Of a stretch of DNA of 64,000 bases, positions 1-12,150 are shown in pieces. The notes beneath the pieces were generated by a model that was not told where the DNA came from, ran no database searches, and saw only the letters and a program-made list of their open reading frames with translations. Made by a program: the position numbers and the translations under genes. Numbering within the stretch: the stretch's first letter is position 1; the number at the start of each line of letters is the position of its first letter. This stretch comes from Hexactinellida sp. DTS-2022 (lineage: Eukaryota > Porifera > Hexactinellida). The stretch lies in contig JAPNXP010000006.1 of NCBI GenBank assembly GCA_028753945.1, positions 868,001 through 932,000 on the forward strand, read 5' to 3'.

Positions 1-884
1 ATATTAATATTTAAATTAAATTATAAAATCACAAGACAATGCCCAATAATGAAAGTAATGTTCTAAATACAAGACTAATTAAATATTGCTAAATTAGGAG
101 TACTTTACACAAGTTTATAGTTAATATCTGTACGATTATGTTCATAAAATAAGAATAAAATAGATCCGGACGGGGGGTAAATATAGGGACGGACGGGGAT
201 GATAAACAAGTTATTTATTTTATATGGCCTAATAGATTAATTATACATACACGTATATTTATGTCTGCATTTGTATATAATTAGTTCCACTGTCAATTCA
301 GTAGTAATTTAGATAATTCTTGAAACAGAAAATTTTGTAAACAGAAAATTACCTAAAGTTGTATAGTTGACATTAATCATATTCTAATCTAAAAGTTTCG
401 ATGTCTATTAGCGAAATAGCAAACAATGCAATAGGATTTATAGAAACAGTCAAACAGATGATTCTATTTAAGAAATTCCTTTCAAAATGATTGTTTCAGC
501 GGTAAGTACATAGTAGGGTAAGTTTCTATATAACAGCTCTACAAAAAGTGTATTATGATTTGGAATAATTATCATGTAGAAAGTTTACTTACCTAAAAGT
601 ACAGATTTAAAATAAAATAACCTAAATTAAACGTACACACATTAATAACGATAGTAAGTAAATTTAAAAAGTAGATTTCTAAGTAGATTGATTCTTCTCC
701 AGGACACATACCATCTCTAGTAAATTCATAATACGTGTATGTGAAAAATAGCAATAATTTTAAATCTGTATTTTAGCAAGATCTCGGTGGCATACCTTTT
801 TGAATTTTTTTAAATCGGTTAAAAACTTTTGAAGATTTCAATTTAAGAATACCGGAACATTAATTATCGAAATAATAGCGAAGT

Positions 885-1055
885 GTGTATGGCCTCGCAT
901 TCCAAACTTATCCCCGAGCAAAAGATTTGTACAAGTTTGGTTCGGATTATCGGAGTCTCATTTTGTAGATGCCTATAGAAAATGTATTACTTCTCTAATC
1001 CGAACGAATTAACTAATGGGGGAACACCTCTGTTCGGATTAGCGAGGGTGTACTG
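885..1055. repeat. degenerate pogo/Tigger-like MITE
   Basis: The right end reads as an inverted terminal repeat (TTCGGATTAGCGAGGGTGTACTG followed by TA, with mismatches to other copies), matching the terminus of the cleaner copy at 13210-13520. The left end near 885-916 is a worn version of the same repeat. The rest of 1-1494 is AT-rich DNA in which I see no gene. Confidence 0.45.
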
Positions 1056-1494
1056 TACTTATATGAAAGTATCTCTCGATTTTCGCGCGCCTAGAAAAAT
1101 TCGTTTCAAAATTACGCGGTTGGATGAAACCCTGCTTGTTAGTGCCTGAAATTACTTATAAATATAAAGGTATGGGCCATATAATTAATGCCTTTTATCT
1201 TTTGTATGGAAAAGCTAAATCTTACTAAACTTACTAAATCTGAAGAGTTAATTATCAGTAATACTAATTTATATTATAAATTCTTAATAATCAATTTGTA
1301 AAGTTCCCACTTTATTTTCGAAAATTACCACGTAATATCAGACCAATTAAATCCTGGTGAACTGGGGATTTTTCACGTATGTTTAATGATATTCATAATG
1401 AGACTGTGCCAGAGATATATGTATGTATAAATAAGGAAAATAAAATCCTTCAGTATAAGACAGGACACCAAATCACAGCTATAAAAGAGAGACT

Positions 1495-1947
1495 ATGCAT
1501 AGTGATAAAAGAATTATTTATGATGTTGATAAGAAAGAAAGCCAATACGAAAAGAACCGTTGCTTTTTAGTATTAAATGTGAAGAATAGCCTTCCTCTGG
1601 GTAAAATACAAGTCACAGAATTATACAAACACAAATCAAATGCGATTATAATTTGCTCAAAGAACGGAGTGAGGAAGAATACTAAAAGTATCTGGGGGAA
1701 TTATGAAGTGATTAGTATCAAGAAAAAGATCCCATGCGATTTTATAAAACAATCGATGGATGAAGCATCTCTTTATAAATGTACGGCTGAAAGCGATGAA
1801 GTAGCACATTTGAATGCAGTGAAACAAACATTGATCGAGGAGAAACAAAAACTAATTAAAGAAATAAATAACTATGGTGAAGAACTGAGGAGAGGAATCT
1901 ACAATCCCTATGAAAATTATATGAAGTCACTAGTGACTATTTTCTAA
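1495..1947 (+). CDS. array gene 1: divergent member of an unrecognised tandem family
   Basis: This 150-residue intronless protein is the first and most divergent of five tandem paralogues. It keeps the hallmark block at residues 57-84: an NGVR segment, then an S-I-W-G-N turn, an ISIKKKIP strand and DFIK. The upstream LCIG strand of its relatives is degraded to FLVLNVKN. The C-terminal third (residues 101-132: DEVAHLNAV through EINNYGEEL) is a charged leucine/isoleucine heptad segment predicted to form a coiled coil, as in genes 2, 4 and 5. The chosen Met lines up with the starts of the paralogues. An overlapping frame (1379-1570) has no family similarity. Function is unknown. A weak resemblance to the SAND fold (a strand, then K-x-W-x-x-SIR) is only a hypothesis. 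Confidence 0.65.
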   Translation: MHSDKRIIYDVDKKESQYEKNRCFLVLNVKNSLPLGKIQVTELYKHKSNAIIICSKNGVRKNTKSIWGNYEVISIKKKIPCDFIKQSMDEASLYKCTAESDEVAHLNAVKQTLIEEKQKLIKEINNYGEELRRGIYNPYENYMKSLVTIF

Positions 1948-3633
1948 GTAAACTTGAATGAACTGATTCTTGGATCCGGCCTATACTGAACACAAGAATA
2001 CAAACAGCTTTTGGTCTCGGAGCACATTAGAAAGTATTATTTGTTTATTCTTCAACAAATTCGTGAACAAAAATTGTTAGAAAATTTATAAAACAGTTTT
2101 AATCTTGATTAATACATTTTTCTAGCTCTAACATTACTAATTATTGTATTGAAATAGTACGTATAGATAAATTCTCCATTTTCAACTAAGAACAGCTTGC
2201 ATAATCGTATTTTTTATTGTATTTAAAATAAATTAATAATATAATATAATACTGATTAATGTGAATATTACTACACCGTAGTTAAACCTTTGAAATGACC
2301 AAAACAATGTAGGTATTTAATTAAGCAGTCTTTCATAATATTGTGTTTGTACAAACGAGAGTCTAGTTATTTAAGTATGTGCATTACAAACTTTTAATTT
2401 CAAAATTATATGTAAACCAATCTGATACTTGAACATTTTATTATTAGAATTGACAACAATAATAATAGCCACAAACAAAAAACTGCTTGAAATCAGCTAA
2501 TTTTAGAACACAAAAATGTTTATAATAGACTTGAATGCAATGTAACCCAGCAGAAGTCTTAATGACGCAATAATATCTCTAATCATGCCCTACTATATTA
2601 ATATTATAGTAGGCCATGCTCTAATAAACAAGTATAATATGACAAAACAATTTGGATATACAAATTTGTCTTGCACCGATATACTCAGACGCTTGACAAA
2701 AGTTAATTAAAATTATTTTCCTTTTATATATTTTATTGCCACATTAGAATCATCATCTATCCATTAGTAATCGATCCTATAAAAGAACTTGAACAACAAA
2801 CTATGACCAAGTAATTCATACACGTGCTTGTCTACAAAAGTCTATGAAATTATTAGATTTATATTTTCATGTGGGGTCTATGAGATATAGACTAAACATA
2901 AATGTCACATACTGGTGCATTACGTTTCTACAGGAAAGCAATATTTAAATTAACAGCCCTCAATTAGAATAACTTTTGTTCATTTAGCAAAATAAACTAC
3001 GTACGTATTAGCTTTTAATATCTTGCACCCTGAAAATTTGAGCTAATAATCAATTGTGGATTCACATCTATCTGCTAGTAGTATACTAACAAGAATTTAC
3101 ATGATTTTAGCTCAATTAATTAACTTTATCTACCGGCTATTGTAAATTATAAATTTTAAGGCATATTTGGGGTAAAACATTATCATATTGTATTATAAAT
3201 GGTCAAAACATACCATGTGGGTGGGTGTATAGTTTTCGGAAATTTTAGTTGCGTAAGTTGGAATTTCTCCTTGAAAGAATATTAGATCATTAAAATTATT
3301 AATAAAAAGTATAAATAATACAACCCCTTCAAATGTGCAAATAACTGAGCCTAAATATACAAACACATTAATTTCTTTTGAGGTATTATTTTGGAATTAT
3401 TCGTAAATTATGACATTGTATTAAGCCATATTATAATTATGTAAATCCAAGGTTTTTACTATGCTACAATGCAAGTAGAAAGTGAGTAGTCTGGTACAAG
3501 GCGAAAGAAAAGTGATGGTTTTTCTAATAGACTATATAAAATAATAGATAAAATAATTAAATTTATTTTCCAATATAATCTTATCTAACAAGTCTAGCAC
3601 GACTAGGTATATTTGAAACTAAATTATGTAAAA
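1948..3633. other. intergenic, no gene seen
   Basis: AT-rich spacer between array gene 1 and a SINE-like repeat. I see no sustained coding signal on either strand. A small palindrome (CTACTATATTAATATTATAG) lies near 2589-2608. Confidence 0.5.
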
Positions 3634-4061
3634 CGATCTTTTCGGTCTCGGTCGCTTTGCGACGGATCGGTGCTACGCTCCTAAGTTAACAGCCGTATGC
3701 AGCTTACTTCTCACCCTTTCTACCATTTTCCATATTTTTAACCTATTTACCTATAATTATAATATAGCTAACTTCTAGGTTGATTTTGAAGTTTCATTAA
3801 TTGTTTACCTATTCTACAAATATTCATATTAGAAATTTCTAAATGCGAAATTCGAAATCAGCATACTACTTGTTTACCTATAATAACATTTGGATATTGG
3901 TTTCTTTCTCAAATATAATTGTGGTTTCTATTCCCCGATCACTTTCATACAATCTGGACAAACAAACAAACAAACAAACAAACAAACAAACAAACAAACA
4001 AACAAACACACACACACACACAACACACAAACAAACAACAATCGAGTTTTTATAATATTAA
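3634..4061 (+). repeat. SINE-like repeat with AAAC tail
   Basis: The head carries TTCGGTCTCGGTCGCTTTGC, with a short hairpin (GTCGCTTTGCGAC) and a second weak stem around AACAGCCGTATGCAGC. The body contains CTTCTAGGTTGATTTTGA and GCGAAATTCGAAATCAGCAT. The 3' end reads ATACAATCTGGAC(AAAC)n, then CA-rich sequence and CAATCGAGTTTT. The same order recurs near 10385 (head only), 21285, 21737 and 34999, and in reverse at 6718. Directional ends and a simple-sequence tail suggest a retroposed SINE, but no RNA polymerase III boxes were confirmed. Confidence 0.6.
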
Positions 4062-4726
4062 TATTAGTATCTATTTGACTCCACCATTTTTCATAAAATA
4101 ATTAGGGCTGAAATATTATCGGGTTCCCCAATTTCATCAAAATTTCGTATTACTTATGTTCGTATTAACGAAGTTGCACTGTATATATATTCGCAGAAGG
4201 GTAAAGTAGTTTATTTTATTCTGCTTATATCGAAGTAAACGTAGAACTCTTTTGATAGTATGTCAAAAATGAATATTAAGCAGTAGATTCAATGCTATTG
4301 TGTAGAATGAAGCAGTGTATAATTTTCATTTTCTAGAATTTAATAACAAAAATTAACTTTAATAGTATAGCCATATATCTTAATTCGATTTACAACAAAA
4401 AAATACAGAAGATTTTGGTACATTAATTGATAGAAGAATTAATTAAAAGTCAATCTTTAATTGCTTAGTGATTAGATTATATGATTGAAAGTACATAATT
4501 CAATTCAGCTATTAGTTTTACTTTCTATTTAATTTAATGTATAAGCTGCAAAAATATTAAGTCGAATTACAGTAATTTACCTTAGAAAAGTTCATTGTAC
4601 CAAGTTCAAAGTCAGAGTAAATAATAAGTTTGGCAACGAGTCAAAGTAGTTAAAAGATCACATACTATAATTCCAACCAACTATTTAAGAAAAAATTGCA
4701 TATAAAGTTAGTATAAAGAAAACTAA

Positions 4727-5317
4727 ATGTCTTATTCTAAAAAGTATTACATAAATCTTTACTTTTTGAAAGAAGTTAAAGAACAAAAGAAATACCGCAA
4801 TTTCTTATGCATCGGAACGATAAACTCTATTTCTCTCGATGTAATTAAAGACCAGAATAGCGTAACAATACACACGCATACAACAGATAGGAATGTTCAT
4901 ATTGTAACATTCAGCAATGCAGTTAGAATTGAGAACAAGAAGCTGTGGGGAAATCAACTTTTAGTGTTTAGTATTAGGAAAAGGTTTTCACCGAAAGCAT
5001 TTAGAGAAGTTGAGTTAAGAGATATATTTCACAATACAACTCAAGATATTCCCAACATCCAAGCGTTAAATTTCGCAAACAGTGAATCCTCTGATGAGAT
5101 AGCATATCCACAATATTTCCAAGAAGACCACAATCTATATTGCAGCTATGAATATGATTGCACTAAATTAAGTGTAAGTAACCAAATGGCTTTCGGAAAT
5201 AATGAAATAGCGGAACTTGAATGTCTGAAACAAGAGATGTTAGCAGAAAAATTATTGCTAGAGAACGAAATTGAGTTCTACAAAGGGCAAGGAGCTCAGT
5301 TAGGAAATGTTCATTAA
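4727..5317 (+). CDS. array gene 2: tandem-family protein, conserved domain plus coiled coil
   Basis: A 196-residue intronless protein. Residues 21-96 form the conserved family domain: KKYRNFLCIG, a VTIHTH strand, a VHIVTFSNAVR strand-turn, then KKLWGN and FSIRKR. A polar linker follows (about 97-157). A leucine-rich heptad segment (about 160-187, EIAELECL through NEIEFYKG) should form a coiled coil. The closest relative by eye is gene 5; both start near a YYIN motif and share KKYRNFLCIG and NAVRIENK. There is no signal peptide or membrane segment, so an intracellular, probably oligomeric protein is likely. The biochemical role is unknown. The start is supported by alignment of the first 25 residues with genes 4 and 5 and by a TATA-like TATTTAAG at 4682-4689. 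Confidence 0.72.
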   Translation: MSYSKKYYINLYFLKEVKEQKKYRNFLCIGTINSISLDVIKDQNSVTIHTHTTDRNVHIVTFSNAVRIENKKLWGNQLLVFSIRKRFSPKAFREVELRDIFHNTTQDIPNIQALNFANSESSDEIAYPQYFQEDHNLYCSYEYDCTKLSVSNQMAFGNNEIAELECLKQEMLAEKLLLENEIEFYKGQGAQLGNVH

Positions 5318-6717
5318 ATCCTAGGTGGCCCAGGGAAGTGAAAGTGAAAGTGAAGTTAAATTCAGTTCAATTGAAAGTGAAAATTGGATATTTCTATTTA
5401 TACCTTAGACCCCAAGTCATCCTCAGGATTATATAATTATGGATTAATTAAGCGCTAATGGCTATAATATAATATGATATATACTTGCATAGTATAGTTG
5501 CTATATTTATTAATTTATTGTATATTAATTACTAATAAGCATTGCAGTTAAAAAAGTTAAAAATAATTATTTAATGTGTAATCATATTTCATTAACCAAA
5601 GTTTCATTATGAACTGGGGATTGATCGTGCATAAATTATTAGCTTAGGAATATGATTTAAAATTAGCATATAATTATATTAATCAAGTGTAAGCACAATA
5701 ATAGTAATTGTTCTAATAGCAAGTTACTGTTAGCACCTCAAGCGAGAATTTAATGTTAATTATGTAGATTTAATGGCAAATTCGTCTATTTGAAGTATAA
5801 ATATTTAAAAAACACAGTTTCATATTCAATTTCAATTTCAATTGAATTACTTTTAAGTTCAGTATTCACATTCCCGGCCAGTTTGGGATAATTATACAAT
5901 TATATAAATATTAACAGGAAAATTTCGTGCAAAATTCGATTACACAAACCCCAATGTATGTCAATACAAACATAACAGCAATCATACAATTATATCAGAC
6001 TTTTCATTAATCTAATATTATTCAGTGAAAATATTTTGGGGTTGAATACCAAAGTAAAGTTATGCTATATAAGATTGTACCTACACATTGCTTGGAGCAA
6101 TTTAACCAGAATTGGATAAAATGATTTGTTATTACTATTACTATTACTAATGTCTCAATTTAGAGGAACAGTCTGAAGGAAATATGCATAAAATCGGAAA
6201 TAAACTTTTAAGAACAATTTTAAAGTATATTCCCCGGAAGTTTTTAAATATTTTGCAATTTGTAATTAATTTGATACCAAGAGAAAACCATGACTTGCTT
6301 ACAAGATATATCCGGAAGTTAATCAGTTGAGCATGATACATTTATAATTAGAAAATTATTTTGTTTAATAATTGGTGTGTAACAGTTAGGGATATTCTGG
6401 AATTAAATGATGTAAATATTACATACACGTATCACATACTCCTTATTAGTTTCAGATAAGATCAAGGGGTATAATTACATAACGTTGAAGGAGTAGTAAT
6501 ATATTTTGTGGTCTGTAATTACGTAAAGTAGGAAAAAAAGATGTGCATATGTATTCTAGACTTCACGAATGCAACAGTCTCATTGTTAGTATTAAGAAAA
6601 CCCTCCAAGTTTCATACAGAATAAAAAGACTCGACAAAAGATGGACTATCGCAGCCCATTCTTATAAGCACTAGAAAGGAACGGAAACTGATTGACATCT
6701 ACATTTGAAAGTCGATT
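5318..6717. other. intergenic, no gene seen
   Basis: AT-rich spacer after array gene 2. It contains purine-rich GTGAAAGTGAAAGTGAA just after the stop (5338-5354). I see no coding region; the open frame on the - strand at 6147-6341 looks random. Confidence 0.5.
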
Positions 6718-7195
6718 GTTGTGTGTTTGTGTGTTTTTTTGTTTGTTTGTTTGTTTGTTTGTTTGTTTGTTTGTTTGTTTGTTTGTTTGTTTGTTTGTTT
6801 GTTTGTTTGTTTGGTTGGTTGTTTGGGTGATTGTTTAATTGATTGGTTGATTGGTTGGTTGGTTAGTTGGTTAGTTGGTTAGTTGGTTGGTTGTTTAGTT
6901 GTTGTTTGTTTGTTTGTTTGGTTGTTTGTTTGTTTGTTTGTTTGTTTGTTTGTTTGTTTGTTTGTTTGTTTGTTTGTTTGTTTGTTTGTTTGTTTGGTTG
7001 TTTGGTTGTTTGGTTGATTGGTTGGTTGGTTGGTTAGTTGGTTAGTTGGTTGTTTGTTTGGTTGTTTGTTTGTTTGTTTGTTTGTTTGTTTGTTTTGTCT
7101 ATTAAAATTCAAAATTAACCTTGTTATATAGGATAAACAAGATGCTGAACACGAGTTCAATATTTTCAAACTTTTAATGTAAATATGTATAGTCA
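6718..7195 (-). repeat. SINE-like repeat, reverse orientation, with long TTTG array
   Basis: Read on the - strand this is the tail half of the SINE-like family: body pieces near 7090-7180 (GTGTTCAGCAT, then GGTTAATTTTGAATTTTA), then an AAAC array expanded to about 360 bp with TTGG/TTAG variants (6732-7095), then the CACACAACAATCGA terminus at 6715-6730. The open frame across it is only a translated tetranucleotide repeat. Confidence 0.6.
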
Positions 7196-7722
7196 AGATT
7201 GTGTCGTGGTTGAGTTATCCGTAAAGAAGCGACCGAAAACGAAGGGCTCGTCTATTGTAAGTGCGTTGGATAAACTAAATTATAAATGTAAACATCATAA
7301 TTATTCAAATCCAAATCCTGTCTCCTATTTTCATGGAAAGGTCGCCAAAAATTTAACAGGTGGAATTAATATGGACTTTTGTGCCAACCTATGAATTCAT
7401 TAAATGCGTTGTAGAATTATTTTATTCATATTACTTTTACAAATAATATATAATTAGAAAATATATTTAATTCTATAAATAATCTTATTTACTACAAAAT
7501 CTAGTTTTCCATATAATTAAATACCACAATCACCAATAATATCTAATGATTTTGCATAGGATAGTACTATACCAGTATAGTACAATTTTAGCTTGCTACT
7601 GTTACACAAGGAAATTCTGTTATTCAGAATAGAATTGCTGTTAAACTTGTTTAAATTAAATACTTAGAAATGTTCTAAATGTGATACGCACTCATTAGTA
7701 ATTCTAAGTATTTTAGTAACTA

Positions 7723-7893
7723 CATGAGAACCGAGTTAGTATGAACACGGTTAATACGAAATTCCGGTCAATACGAACACTATTACAGTCTCCTTCAAAG
7801 CCTTTCAATATAAATGACACTGTTTAATACGAATTACGGATAAGGCGAACGCATTTTGACGCTACCAGTGTTCGTACTACCGAAGTTCTTCTG
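7723..7893. repeat. pogo-like MITE (TA-flanked)
   Basis: A 171-bp element with terminal inverted repeats: CATGAGAACCGAGTTAGTAT on the left, a matching TACCGAAGTTCTTCTG on the right, and TA on both sides. Inside are GTTAATACGAAATTCCGG and GGATAAGGCGAACGCATTTT, shared with copies at 18560, 45260 and 55076. It has no coding capacity. Confidence 0.65.
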
Positions 7894-8196
7894 TACGTAC
7901 AATTAAAAAGTTAAGAATATTTATTAATGTTATTGATTACGAAAAAGTTAATAGAAATTATAATTAATCTAGAGGCTAGCTAAGTAATTAATTGCTGATT
8001 TTGAATATCACACATTTATCTTCATTGTTGTCTTTGGTAACAAAATAGGAAACAAAGTTCGTATAATAATATTCTAGATAAAATTATAGGTAAATTTACT
8101 TCTTGCACATAAGGTTGTTTGTTGTTGTTAAGTTCAAATTAATAAATAATTGAATTTTAATGAACAAAGTTACAATGAAGAGCTCGTTATAAATTC

Positions 8197-8400
8197 CAGT
8201 AGAACCTCGTCATTACGAATGCCAGGGGACCGTCAATATGTGTTCGCCTTAGCCGAAATTAGTTTTTAACAAAAATCATTTGTATGCATTACGTAATCAA
8301 GGATTTGAAAATATGTCAATATAACAAAAACTGTTCTTATTGCGTGATTAAAAAATTCCAGGTCAATGTAAATGAGCCACTTCAATGTTTCAATATACGG
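8197..8400. repeat. partial pogo-like MITE
   Basis: The left terminus CAGTAGAACCTCGTCATTAC is followed by CCAGGGGACCGTCAA and TTCGCCTTAGCCG, the internal signature of the pogo-like family. I cannot find a clear right end, so the element looks truncated. It ends about 150 bp upstream of array gene 3. Confidence 0.5.
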
Positions 8401-8554
8401 ATATGTATAAATCATTGTTTAATTTATCGTTATACATAAGTACTTTTGAGTATAAAAAGAATAAATTGTAATAAACCTAAATTTTATGACACAATTTAAA
8501 GAGTATATAAGTTCTGAGAGTTCTTGAAAATTACATATTTAAATCAGTAGAATA

Positions 8555-9376
8555 ATGGCAGGATGCGATCTAACGAATTATCTTAAGACTTTTAACCTAG
8601 AAAAGGCTACTTATCAAGAAAAATATAGGAACTATTTTTGCCTTGGGAAATCCGATTCACTTAGTTTTGCGGAAATAGATGAGCCGTTGAATATATGTAT
8701 TTACCAACACAAAACAGACAAAAACATTCATCTTCTCTTTTTCAAGAACGCAGTCAGAATAAGCAATAGAATGCTATGGGGCAACACCGACAGGATTAGC
8801 ATAAAGAAAAGAATTCCCTTAAACTTCATAAAAGTCAAATTAAGCCAACAATCCCAAAAAGATTCTCAAAATGCACAAGATGTGATGCCAGCACATAATA
8901 ACATTTATTCCAGCTATTCTCCACAAGCCCCTGTAGAACCCGCATACCAAAGTATGGACAATCAAACAGAACGGTTCATAAACAGTGGAGAGAATTTCAA
9001 TGGATTCCCTCAATACGAACAAAACTGTACAACGCACCAACTCTGGGACAATTCCGCTATGAATGATACCAACATACAAAGTATGACTCATTGTTTGTCT
9101 GGGGACAATATAGGGGCTGTTGGCACCTATACCGGTTTCACTGGAACATTTGAGGATGAAACGCATGTCCGGGAGAGAACATATACGACACAAAATATGC
9201 TTGAGAGGACCGATTATAGAACCAGTAATTACGGGGAAGACAATTTATTCCACCAAAATAGATTCTATCCGAATGAAAATGAAAAAGATTTTACTCTCTA
9301 CGGAAGTTACGATAATGAGTCGTATATTGAATTCGGGGACTCAACTCAGTCGCAGAGTATCTTTGGTAACAATTGA
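8555..9376 (+). CDS. array gene 3: long tandem-family protein with low-complexity tail
   Basis: A 273-residue intronless protein, the longest of the five. The family domain is at about 23-96: KYRNYFCLGK, an ICIYQH strand, HLLFFKNAVR, MLWGN, ISIKKRIPLNFIKVKL. Residues 97-273 are polar and rich in Asn, Gln, Ser, Tyr and Asp/Glu, with no obvious fold and without the C-terminal coiled coil of genes 1, 2, 4 and 5. Such a tail may be disordered or act as an activation or phase-separating segment; that is inference. A TATA-like TATATAAG lies at 8504-8511, 51 bp before the ATG, and the start context (AATAATGGC) is favourable. No function can be assigned. Confidence 0.7.
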   Translation: MAGCDLTNYLKTFNLEKATYQEKYRNYFCLGKSDSLSFAEIDEPLNICIYQHKTDKNIHLLFFKNAVRISNRMLWGNTDRISIKKRIPLNFIKVKLSQQSQKDSQNAQDVMPAHNNIYSSYSPQAPVEPAYQSMDNQTERFINSGENFNGFPQYEQNCTTHQLWDNSAMNDTNIQSMTHCLSGDNIGAVGTYTGFTGTFEDETHVRERTYTTQNMLERTDYRTSNYGEDNLFHQNRFYPNENEKDFTLYGSYDNESYIEFGDSTQSQSIFGNN

Positions 9377-11249
9377 TAAATTTAGATATCAGTTTAGCGG
9401 CATACTAGCAGCAGCATGACAGCATGTGTGAAAATTGTACATAAAAATTGTAATGTGTTGTCGGGGCCACTTCAGTTCAGTGCTCAGTATTGGATTGTAG
9501 ATATTATACTGTAGGTATATATATTAAGTGAGGTATGAAGATTATGCGCTAATAAAGTGACAATTAACTTGCCAAGTTGATCGATGTTTGAACTGAGTGT
9601 GTTTAAAGTACTTGATAGATAACTTATTTAGTACATAGCATAAAATGAAAATATTATGTATTGTCTATGGGGAGTGTTTGGAAATTCAAGAATCTTATGC
9701 ATCATTTCTTAAATATTTACAGTTGGTATATCCGGTATGTTCATATAACCGGTGTTCTTATATCCGGCATCTACTGTAATATATAAAATTATACAATATA
9801 AATTATTAGTTTTCTAATTTTACTATTTTTTAAAGATTGCAAAAATGATACATGTTAAACATAATTAAATTCAGCAAACGTAGGGCAAATCATAACCAAA
9901 TTATGGTGAAACCAAAAATTTGGGTAAGAACGCAGATTCGCCCATGCAAAAAAGCATGCAACCCCAATCATCTCATCTCGGGAAATAATAAAGTAAATAA
10001 ATATATAAATACAGAGCGCTTACAAGTCAGAATAATATTAACCAATTGTCTTATTAGACTAAAGATTAGGTTTCATTATTATAGTATTGCAAGTATAGAT
10101 GGTTGCTGAGCACATTAATTAAAACAATCTAAATTTAAAATATGAATAATTAACTCATATGAAAATGAAATAGAAGTACGTACAAGCTACCTAATTAATA
10201 TAAGTACGATGTCATCAAGAGAAAGATTTAAATAAATAATTCCTACAAGATTGACATAATAAGATTACAAGATTGACATAAGAAGATAACAACCTCATTA
10301 CTATAGAATATTTGTTTGTCCAGTAAACAAAAATTTGATATTTTGAACACTTCTCTCATCTATAATAGTGAAGTCATTTTAATTAAGAGTCATTCGGCAT
10401 CAGTCGCTTTGCGACGGTTCGGCGCTTCGCGGCCTTACTACGCCATGAGGCTAATTATTGAGAATTATATATCCCTGTGGTGTATTAAATTTATTCCTCA
10501 TAATTTTCCCTTAATAAGAATGTTACACTATGTAATTGTTTGGCAAATTTAAATTATCATATTAATAGTTCAATAAATTTCAGCTGCATCATCAGTAACA
10601 GGCAGTTTATACTATGATTTGATTGGTATTAATTATGTGTTAGGAGCAGTTTAACTCTCCAATCCTATCGTATAGCAAACCGAAGCTAACTTTGCTTATT
10701 TAGTCGGAATTGGGTCAGCTCAGTCAGGAGTCTCGTTAGCTCGCTCCCAACGCTTGTGTGTCAATCAAATTTCAGCAAATCAAAAGTAGAATAAAATTCG
10801 TAAATGTGCGCGAAACAGAATAAAGAAAAGTATAGTCTAGTTGCAGGGAAAAGTTGGTCGGGCCAAATTTAACGCATCATCGTAGCTAGCTACGGCATGG
10901 CGCTACGCGTCGCTTCGTTGTATTCTCGATTCCTAAGACTTGACCTGACAACACTATTTCTAGAGAGTCTTTATTAGCGACGCAGATATTTCCACATTCT
11001 TTGCTGAGTAGAATCAATCAATCAATGGTTAGTGGCGAGATCTCACGCCGAAGTTTAAAGTTCGCAGTTGGGGATAACGCGAGCTAATTAAAGTAGCTCG
11101 CAGGCAGAGAACGAGGACTGACAAGGCCGAATTTTTTTGGTCGGGTCATGGCCCGACCAACCCAATCGGTTCCGGCGGCTCTGAGTTAAAACAAGAATTT
11201 ATATGAACACTTATGATAGACTAAGAGTATCACCGACTATTTCAAGATA
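9377..11249. other. intergenic with repeat scraps, no gene supported
   Basis: Spacer after array gene 3. At 10385-10445 there is a head fragment of the SINE-like family (CAGTCGCTTTGCGACGGTTC, then GGCGCTTCGCGGCC). From about 10650 to 11180 the DNA is richer in GC, with inverted pieces TTGGTCGGGCC and GGCCCGACCAA near 10855 and 11155 that suggest another old element. The open frames at 9852-10109 and 10316-10552 show no recognisable domain. Confidence 0.45.
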
Positions 11250-11424
11250 CAGTGGAGTTTGCATATTAGCAACTCCCCTATTAGCAATATTGCTTTATTA
11301 GCAACCGCTTTTCGGGTCCCAAGAGTGATAATATACTGTTAATTTAATTCCCCTAATAGCAACTTCGCCTATTAGCAACCAGATTTAGTGGCAAACACGG
11401 GTTGCTAATAAGCGAACTCCACTG
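11250..11424. repeat. TA-flanked MITE (CAGTGGAGT family)
   Basis: A 175-bp element. The left end CAGTGGAGTTTGCATATTAG and the right end AAGCGAACTCCACTG are inverted copies, with TA directly outside both. Four internal blocks resemble ATTAGCAAC(TC/CG), so the arms are built of short repeated modules. Non-coding. Confidence 0.65.
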
Positions 11425-12150
11425 TATGTGATTACCGCCCAATATCTACATTATAATCGAATTCCCCAACAAGATTCCAAGTTACAACACACATTTACCT
11501 AGAGATAAATAATCTCATTCAATAAGGTATTCTCATCTGATTAACAATGCCACTTGTATTTTCTAAAGTTATCTTAAACTGGTGAAAGCATGTGGGATTT
11601 GCATTTGATATTGAGCTAAATATCAAAGGAAAGTAACAATAAAATGAATATTTCTATAGAAATAAGTTAACCAACTTTTGGTTAATAAAGTATACTAGAG
11701 TAAATTATAATTATCACAATTTACCACGAAGACATAATATTACCTGTAACATTTTGTAGATTAATTTAATTCTTTGTAATAGTAACGAGGACAAATCATA
11801 TCATAGGTAATCAAGATGTAAACAGTAATTCCGTAGTCTGAAATAGATATTTTATATGTTACTGAAATATATTAAAAATACGATCTAAAAACCATAAACA
11901 CTTTTGTTTGTTAACAAAAAGATGAAAACAAACAAACAAACAAACGAAACAAACTCCTTTAAATAATAAAACGATGATAACTGACACGACTGTGCCTGCA
12001 TCTTAACCTGCAGATAAATCTATATAAACAGGACGTTAGTTAATAATTCAATGATTTATGCAATGGCTCATTTCTAGTTGAAACTATCTAAGCGAAAAAA
12101 TGGTATAAATACTATAATGTTAAAATTTGAAGGACAGAGCTTAAAAAGAG

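Noticed and set aside
1379-1570. 63-residue open frame overlapping array gene 1
   Set aside because: It lacks the family motifs, which are all in the 1495-1947 frame.
6879-7196. 105-residue Asn/Lys/Gln/Thr-repeat open frame on the - strand
   Set aside because: It is a translation of the TTTG tetranucleotide array and has no non-repeat domain.
9852-10552. Two open frames of 85 and 78 residues
   Set aside because: No domain, no paralogue in the array, and the second overlaps a SINE-like head fragment.
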